A stretch of DNA of 64,000 nt from Mucilaginibacter flavidus (lineage in GTDB: Bacteria > Bacteroidota > Bacteroidia > Sphingobacteriales > Sphingobacteriaceae), in NCBI RefSeq assembly GCF_024055575.1, contig NZ_JAMXOE010000007.1, positions 1 to 64,000 on the forward strand, written 5' to 3'. The notes below the pieces were generated by a model that ran no database searches, had not been told where the DNA came from, and saw only the letters and a program-made list of their open reading frames with translations. This document shows positions 59,352 to 64,000 of the stretch, piece by piece; position 1 is the stretch's first letter; every line of letters begins with the position of its first letter. Position numbers and translations under genes: made by a program.

Positions 59352-62126
59352 ATGAAGAAACGTTTACTCACTATTATTGCATTATTCTTCCTTGTTTCGG
59401 AAATTGCAATAGCACAAAAATTAAGTGTTAAAGGCACCGTGACAGATGCCCTCAGCAAAGACGCAATCCCTGGCGTATCTATCAGGATAAAAGGCACTTC
59501 GCAAGGTACTACAACTGATGCGGCCGGGCAATTTACTATCGCTGCGGCAGCAACCGACCAACTGGTATTTTCATATACCGGGTACAAGCTTTTAACGATT
59601 ACGATTGGTAACAATAGTTCCCTTGACGTGAAATTGGAAAAAGATGTTAATTCGCTTAACGAGGTTGTTTTGATAGGTACGCGGTCTGCGGGGCGTGTTA
59701 AACTTGAAACAGCAGTACCGGTTGATGTGGTGAATATTGCTAAAGCATCGCTCAGCACCGGCAGGCTTGATATAACCGACATCCTAAACTATTCTGCTCC
59801 CTCATTCAATTACAACAAACAATCGGGCTCTGACGGAGCCGATCACGTTGAACTGGGAACCCTGAGGGGATTAGGCCCAGACCAGACGCTTGTACTGATT
59901 AATGGTAAGCGCAGGCATCAAACGGCATTTGTTTCGGTATTCGGGACCCGTGGCCGCGGTAATTCGGGAACCGACCTAAGCTCAATTCCTGCAGCTGCTA
60001 TTGAAAGAGTTGAAATCTTGAGAGACGGTGCATCTGCCCAATATGGCTCGGATGCTATTGCGGGGGTAATTAACCTGGTATTAAAGAAAAATGTAGGCGA
60101 GTTTACCATAAACGGTGGCTATTCGGGCTATTACGATCCTGAATTTAACAGCCGTAATGCACTGGCAAAAGGCCAGTACCCGCATGGTGGCGCAATTGAC
60201 GGCAGTGCCGTTACGTTTGACGCAAACTATGGCATAGCAGTAGGTAAAAACAATGGTTTCATAAATCTGTCGGCCGATTATGCAAATAATGGTAAAACCT
60301 ACAGGCAAACACACGACACGGCTTTTTCAAACCCCAAGGCCCTGCCGCTTAATAATGTAAGGCGTGCAAATGGCGACGGTTCGGCTAATAGTTTTGACTT
60401 GTTTTACAATAGCGAACTGCCAATAGCCGGGAGCCGGACAACCTTTTACAGTTTTGGTGGCTATAGCCGCAAAAACTCGGATGATTATGCCTTCACCAGG
60501 AATTTTTCGGGCTCGCCGGGGCGTTTTCCAACGGACGCCGGTGGAAATATGATAGCGGTGCCGGGAATTATTTTTAATACACCTGACGGCGATAGCTACT
60601 ATAACCCCATTATACAAACCCATAATACCGATCTGTCAGTAGCTTTAGGGTTAAAAGGAACCATTGGAAAAGATGTGGATTGGGACCTGAGCAACAATAT
60701 TGGTAATAACTCCTTTCATTTTTTTGGCGATAAAACCTTTAACGCATCCAAGGGTGCTGACAAAACCCATTTCGACGATGGCGGCTCGCAGTTTTTACAA
60801 AATACAACCAACTTAAACTTTAGCAAACATTTAAAGGATGTGTTTGCCGGTTTAAATATTGGTGCAGGTGCTGAATACAGGTACGAGCGTTACAAAATAA
60901 ATGCAGGTGAGCCAGATTCTTATTCAAATTATAACGAAGACAAAGCTACCGGTTCGCAAGGTTTTCCAGGTTATCAACCATCTGATGCTGTGAACGCTCA
61001 CCGCACGGTTGAGGGGATTTATTTAGACCTGGAAGCAGATATCACTAAAAAATGGCTAATCGACTATGCTAACAGGCTGGAGCATTACAGCGACTTTGGT
61101 TTTAATTACAGCACCAAATTTGCCACCCGCTATAAAATAACCGACAATTTTAATATTCGCGGTTCGGTTGGTACCGGCTTCAGGGCACCATCGTTGCAGC
61201 AGATAAATTATAGCTCATCCTACACTAATGTGCAGGGTGGCGTTATTTCTGAAGTGAAGATTGCACCAAATTACAGCCCTATCACCAAAGCAGCTGGTAT
61301 TCCAAACCTTAAACAGGAAACATCAACAAACGCGGGCATCGGCTTCACCTTTAAACCCGTACCCGAACTGAGCATTACTACCGATGGCTATTTAATTAAG
61401 GTAAAAGACCGGGTTGTTCTATCAGGCCAGTTTAGTGCAAGTGATCAAACACTTGATCCTAGTTTCTTAGCCGCTCTTAATGCATTGCATGTTTCGGCTG
61501 CGCAGTTTTTTGCCAATGCGGTAAATACAACAAATACCGGTTTGGATGTTGTTATTGAATACAACAAGAAAATAGGTGATAGCCGTATCAGGGTGCTATT
61601 TGCAGGTAATTTTCAGCATATGAAAATCAACAACATCAATTATCCCGAAAAATTGAGCGGTACCGATTTGTTGAAACAAACTTTTTTGAGCGACCGCGAA
61701 CAGAAGTTTATTTTAGCTTCGGCACCACCGCAAAAGCTTTCGCTAAACCCTGAGTATAGCTACAAGAAGTTTACCGCAGGCACACGTTTTACCTATTTTG
61801 GTAAGATCGTATTGCTTGGCTACGGTGAGAACTTCGACGGTATTCACCCGGTAGTTCCGTTAGATGCTGACGCCAATACCACAGTGCCGGATCAATATAC
61901 CTACAGCGGGAAAGTAGTAAGCGACCTGTACTTTACCTACAAACTAAGTAAATCGGCACACATTTCAATTGGCAGTGATAATTTATTCAATATACACCCT
62001 GTACTTGGCGCAGTAATAGCTGCAAAAGGCTATGCCTACAACAATGAAACCGGCGGACCTTTTGATGCCGTACAAATGGGGCAAAATGGACGCAGGTTAT
62101 TTGCAAGAATTGGATTTAATTTTTAA
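59352..62126 (+). CDS. TonB-dependent outer-membrane receptor
   Basis: A 924-residue receptor: signal peptide (MKKRLLTIIALFFLVSEIAIAQ), CarboxypepD_reg-like domain (~24-105, KLSVKGTVTDALSKDAIPGV and LVFSYTGYKLLTI), TonB-box region LNEVVLIGTR, plug domain (~118-235, with LRGLGPDQTLVLINGKRRH and IPAAAIERVEILRDGASAQYGSDAIAGVINLVLKKN, read in parts), then a 22-strand-type barrel ending in GRRLFARIGFNF with a terminal Phe. No SusD partner follows, so it is not a SusCD pair. It is divergent from the sulfate-assimilation operon, so it may import a sulfur-containing compound. That is inference. Confidence 0.93.
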   Translation: MKKRLLTIIALFFLVSEIAIAQKLSVKGTVTDALSKDAIPGVSIRIKGTSQGTTTDAAGQFTIAAAATDQLVFSYTGYKLLTITIGNNSSLDVKLEKDVNSLNEVVLIGTRSAGRVKLETAVPVDVVNIAKASLSTGRLDITDILNYSAPSFNYNKQSGSDGADHVELGTLRGLGPDQTLVLINGKRRHQTAFVSVFGTRGRGNSGTDLSSIPAAAIERVEILRDGASAQYGSDAIAGVINLVLKKNVGEFTINGGYSGYYDPEFNSRNALAKGQYPHGGAIDGSAVTFDANYGIAVGKNNGFINLSADYANNGKTYRQTHDTAFSNPKALPLNNVRRANGDGSANSFDLFYNSELPIAGSRTTFYSFGGYSRKNSDDYAFTRNFSGSPGRFPTDAGGNMIAVPGIIFNTPDGDSYYNPIIQTHNTDLSVALGLKGTIGKDVDWDLSNNIGNNSFHFFGDKTFNASKGADKTHFDDGGSQFLQNTTNLNFSKHLKDVFAGLNIGAGAEYRYERYKINAGEPDSYSNYNEDKATGSQGFPGYQPSDAVNAHRTVEGIYLDLEADITKKWLIDYANRLEHYSDFGFNYSTKFATRYKITDNFNIRGSVGTGFRAPSLQQINYSSSYTNVQGGVISEVKIAPNYSPITKAAGIPNLKQETSTNAGIGFTFKPVPELSITTDGYLIKVKDRVVLSGQFSASDQTLDPSFLAALNALHVSAAQFFANAVNTTNTGLDVVIEYNKKIGDSRIRVLFAGNFQHMKINNINYPEKLSGTDLLKQTFLSDREQKFILASAPPQKLSLNPEYSYKKFTAGTRFTYFGKIVLLGYGENFDGIHPVVPLDADANTTVPDQYTYSGKVVSDLYFTYKLSKSAHISIGSDNLFNIHPVLGAVIAAKGYAYNNETGGPFDAVQMGQNGRRLFARIGFNF

Positions 62127-62138
62127 CGAATACCTTAT

Positions 62139-62182
62139 AAACAAAGAAACCGCTCCATTTTTGAGGCGGTTTCTTTGTTTTT
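62139..62182. terminator. Bidirectional terminator between receptor and Rrf2 genes
   Basis: AAACAAAGAAACCGC and GCGGTTTCTTTGTTT form a perfect 15-bp stem, with A and T runs outside. It abuts the stop codon of the Rrf2 gene (62181). Confidence 0.93.
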
Positions 62183-62618
62183 AGACATTCAGCAGGAGCG
62201 AGCTCTCGCGGCTGATAACATCGGCTATGCTTGTTTCAGATAATATTTTTACGGTAGCGTCCCTTACCTCTATAAATACATCGCGTATGCCGCAGGTGGT
62301 TTCCTGGTGGCACTCGTCGCATCTATGGTAAAAGTTAAGGCTGGCGCAGGGCACCATGGCAATGGGGCCATCGGTGATGCGCATTATTTGCACCAGGTAA
62401 ATATCTTTTGGGTCTTTATTTAAGCTGTAGCCGCCGCCTGCACCTTTTTTGCTGTAAAGGAAACCAGCGTTGCGCAGGTCGAGCAATATTTGTTCAAGAA
62501 ATTTTTTGGGAATCCGTTCTTCCTCAGCAATTTTTGAAATTTGCATTGGCGGTTTATCTGCATTTTTCCCCAGCACTACCAGGGCCTTAATTGCATACTT
62601 TGTTTTTTTCGATAGCAT
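62181..62618 (-). CDS. Rrf2-family transcriptional regulator with four clustered Cys
   Basis: A 145-residue Rrf2 protein starting at ATG 62618; the alternative start 62639 overlaps the promoter box. The winged helix (residues ~1-75) has LSKKTKYAIKALVVLG, ISKIAEEERIPKKFLEQIL and the wing KKGAGGGYSL. The regulatory segment holds Cys91, Cys100, Cys103 and Cys109 (PCASLNFYHRCDECHQETTC), in the place where IscR-type members bind an iron-sulfur cluster. Rrf2 members of this style control cysteine or Fe-S metabolism in many bacteria, and the sulfate-assimilation operon three genes away is a reasonable target. The spacing of the Cys differs from IscR. Confidence 0.9.
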   Translation of the reverse strand: MLSKKTKYAIKALVVLGKNADKPPMQISKIAEEERIPKKFLEQILLDLRNAGFLYSKKGAGGGYSLNKDPKDIYLVQIMRITDGPIAMVPCASLNFYHRCDECHQETTCGIRDVFIEVRDATVKILSETSIADVISRESSLLLNV

Positions 62619-62636
62619 ATTTAAAAATAGCGCATA

Positions 62637-62644
62637 CAAAGATA
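62637..62644 (-). promoter_or_regulatory. -7 box of the Rrf2 gene
   Basis: TATCTTTG on the minus strand is a perfect TAnnTTTG. It overlaps the upstream possible start codon (62639), so the start at 62618 is preferred. Confidence 0.6.
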
Positions 62645-62776
62645 AGTAAAAGAATTTGTGTTAAGTCCAAACAGGCTTTTACAATAGATATCCTTAAAGT
62701 AAAGGTAATGTTTTATTTAGTGTTGTTTAAATATATGTATCAAAGCTATTACATAGTTCAATGACATTGGCACAAT

Positions 62777-62784
62777 TATGTTTG
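62777..62784 (+). promoter_or_regulatory. -7 box before the Asp-box lipoprotein
   Basis: TATGTTTG fits TAnnTTTG and lies 40 bases before the start codon at 62825. Confidence 0.5.
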
Positions 62785-62824
62785 TAGTTTTATGTTATTT
62801 TCGCTGGAATTAAACTTTATCTAT

Positions 62825-64000
62825 ATGAAGCCATATTTACTTTGGTCTATTTTAATTGTTTTATTTATTATAGGGTGTTCGAAAAGCAAATCGCCCGGGC
62901 CTGTAGATAATGGTTCGAGTAATCCTAAGTTGTCTATAGTTTCCGGCAATAATCAAACCGCAAAAGTGGGTTTTTTTCCGTCGGATACTATTAAAGTAAA
63001 ACTCACGGGTAATGGCATAAATACAAACAATTATTCCGTCGAATTCAGGGGTTCGGGATGTAATGCAGATTTGCCAGTTACGAGCGGATTTGAGAATAAT
63101 GGGACAACCATAGCCTACTACAGGTTGGCTGGAAATACCGGGGCTCAAACATTCCAGGCGACTTTGATAGAACAGGCATCGGGCAAAAGGATAGATTCAG
63201 TTATATTTAATTTTACAGGTACGCCTTTAACCACCGGTTTAAATTACAGCGCTTGCACCCCGTCTTATACTTCCAACACTACATTTTGTAAAACAGGTTC
63301 GGGCAGATTATTCGCCGCATTTGGAGCATCAAGTAAAAATGCGATGCGTTATTCTGATGATGAAGGGGCCAGTTGGTATCCTGTAAAGGCTCTTGGTGCA
63401 AATCATAGGTTTCAAGCTGTCAGGTCGGACGGCAAAAACCAGGTCATGGCCGACGGATTTGATGAAGGCATATATTACTCGGCAGATAACGGCGATACGT
63501 GGGTTCTGCGTTCAAATGTTCCTTTTAAAGGTAAGCAATATGGCTCGATGACTTATACGTCAACCGGGAAAATGCTTTACGCAGTAAAATATGCATCTTT
63601 ATATTACTCAGAAGATAACGGTTTAACATGGAGTACATTAACCCTTCCAGCAGATAATTACTGGACTCCGCAAGAGGGACCCGGAGGCGAGTTTTATATT
63701 TTTGGCGAAGCTTTGGGTTTATATAAATCCACGGATAAAGGTCAACACTGGAATCTGTTACCTGGTGTAGTGAAAGCCGGTGGTCCACATGATGGCATGT
63801 TTGCTTTTTATGTTGATGATAAGACTGGATATGTTTACAAAAGCGCGCAACAGCCAACACAACTATTTTGGATATCAAAAGACGGGGGCGATACCTATCA
63901 AACTTACCTTAGTTCCATCTCGACATTGGCAAATTATATTTATAAATTTAACGACGTATTGTACTTTCAGTCAGTCGGAGGGATATACAAAATCGATGCT
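62825..64000 (+). CDS. Asp-box (BNR/sortilin-like) beta-propeller lipoprotein, 5' part
   Basis: The frame runs open from ATG 62825 to the right edge (392 codons), so the end is outside the window. The N-terminus MKPYLLWSILIVLFIIGC is a lipoprotein signal (lipobox IIG-C). A ~110-residue beta-rich Ig-like or BACON-like segment follows. From about residue 150 Asp-box repeats of the SxDxGxTW type appear: YSDDEGASWY, YSADNGDTWV, YSEDNGLTWS, KSTDKGQHWN and SKDGGDTYQ, about 40-45 residues apart. This is a beta-propeller such as those of sialidase-like and photosystem-assembly/YCF48-type proteins. The function is unknown. It is probably exposed at the surface. Confidence 0.82.
   Translation, partial: MKPYLLWSILIVLFIIGCSKSKSPGPVDNGSSNPKLSIVSGNNQTAKVGFFPSDTIKVKLTGNGINTNNYSVEFRGSGCNADLPVTSGFENNGTTIAYYRLAGNTGAQTFQATLIEQASGKRIDSVIFNFTGTPLTTGLNYSACTPSYTSNTTFCKTGSGRLFAAFGASSKNAMRYSDDEGASWYPVKALGANHRFQAVRSDGKNQVMADGFDEGIYYSADNGDTWVLRSNVPFKGKQYGSMTYTSTGKMLYAVKYASLYYSEDNGLTWSTLTLPADNYWTPQEGPGGEFYIFGEALGLYKSTDKGQHWNLLPGVVKAGGPHDGMFAFYVDDKTGYVYKSAQQPTQLFWISKDGGDTYQTYLSSISTLANYIYKFNDVLYFQSVGGIYKIDA

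Noticed and set aside
59327-59782. A 151-codon minus-strand frame over the start of the TonB receptor
   Set aside because: It overlaps the signal peptide and carboxypeptidase-like domain of the receptor in antisense; no independent support.
1-64000. CRISPR arrays, tRNA and rRNA genes
   Set aside because: No regularly spaced repeats with unique spacers and no tRNA-like T-loop/anticodon pattern were seen by eye in the spacers; word-repeat arrays are inverted and irregular, unlike CRISPR.

Overview
The window is chromosomal DNA of a Bacteroidota bacterium, most likely Mucilaginibacter or a close relative in the Sphingobacteriaceae. Supporting signs are a type IX secretion (type B) sorting domain, many promoters of the TAnnTTTG type, CarboxypepD_reg/TonB receptors, LytTR two-component signalling, a eukaryote-type glutamine synthetase II, DUF4199 and GH3-family proteins, and a moderately AT-rich composition. 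The genus is an inference from gene style, not from a database match. No rRNA, tRNA or CRISPR was seen.

Region by region. 1-6.4 kb is accessory and decaying: the tail of a T9SS-secreted adhesin-like protein; a 1.3-kb gene-poor stretch with a GC-rich palindromic island; a TPR lipid/secreted-type gene split by an in-frame TAA; an IS21-family element whose istA also carries an in-frame TAA; and, directly against its right end, the 3' tail of a group II intron (frameshifted maturase plus domains V and VI). 6.4-13.5 kb holds a methionine-type aminotransferase, a TrpXYZ-like ABC importer and a large M1 metallopeptidase. 13.9-18.7 kb has a lipid-anchored metallophosphoesterase and a four-gene tandem array of secreted proteins ending in TonB C-terminal domains, three of which also carry MORN/YwqK-like repeats. 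18.7-26.6 kb has malate dehydrogenase, glutamine synthetase II, a gamma-glutamylcyclotransferase, then a GS-like ligase, an APH-like kinase, a HAD-IIA phosphatase and a DUF4304 protein. 26.7-30 kb is a small arabinoside/hemicellulose locus (GH43, GH5-like, aldose 1-epimerase). 30-34 kb is a CocE-type hydrolase and a LytS/LytR-type pair on the minus strand. 34.7-40 kb carries a BatA-type protein, a catalytically degenerate dihydroorotase, an acidic orphan and two DUF4199 proteins, the second frameshifted. 40-46.8 kb is a long minus-strand gene run: two family-2 glycosyltransferases, a membrane protein, a GH3-type enzyme, dxr and rseP. 47-51.5 kb holds small and single genes including an MsrA lipoprotein.

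51.5-58.9 kb is a complete assimilatory sulfate reduction operon read right to left: siroheme sulfite reductase with a C-terminal HEPN-like extension, uroporphyrinogen-III methyltransferase, a fused siroheme synthase/TauE-type permease, APS reductase, CysD and CysN. The fused protein links cofactor maturation to sulfur-anion transport. The operon has a ~160-nt leader with mutually exclusive hairpins that may be a regulatory RNA. A TonB-dependent receptor is transcribed divergently, and an Rrf2-type regulator with four clustered cysteines lies beyond it. The window ends inside an Asp-box beta-propeller lipoprotein.

A recurring feature of the spacers is the presence of inverted arrays built from short repeated 'words' (a different word at each locus), plus at least two dispersed repeat families (CACCGATT and TATCGAACT...GTTAA). 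These look like genome-wide non-coding repeats that often sit at gene ends.
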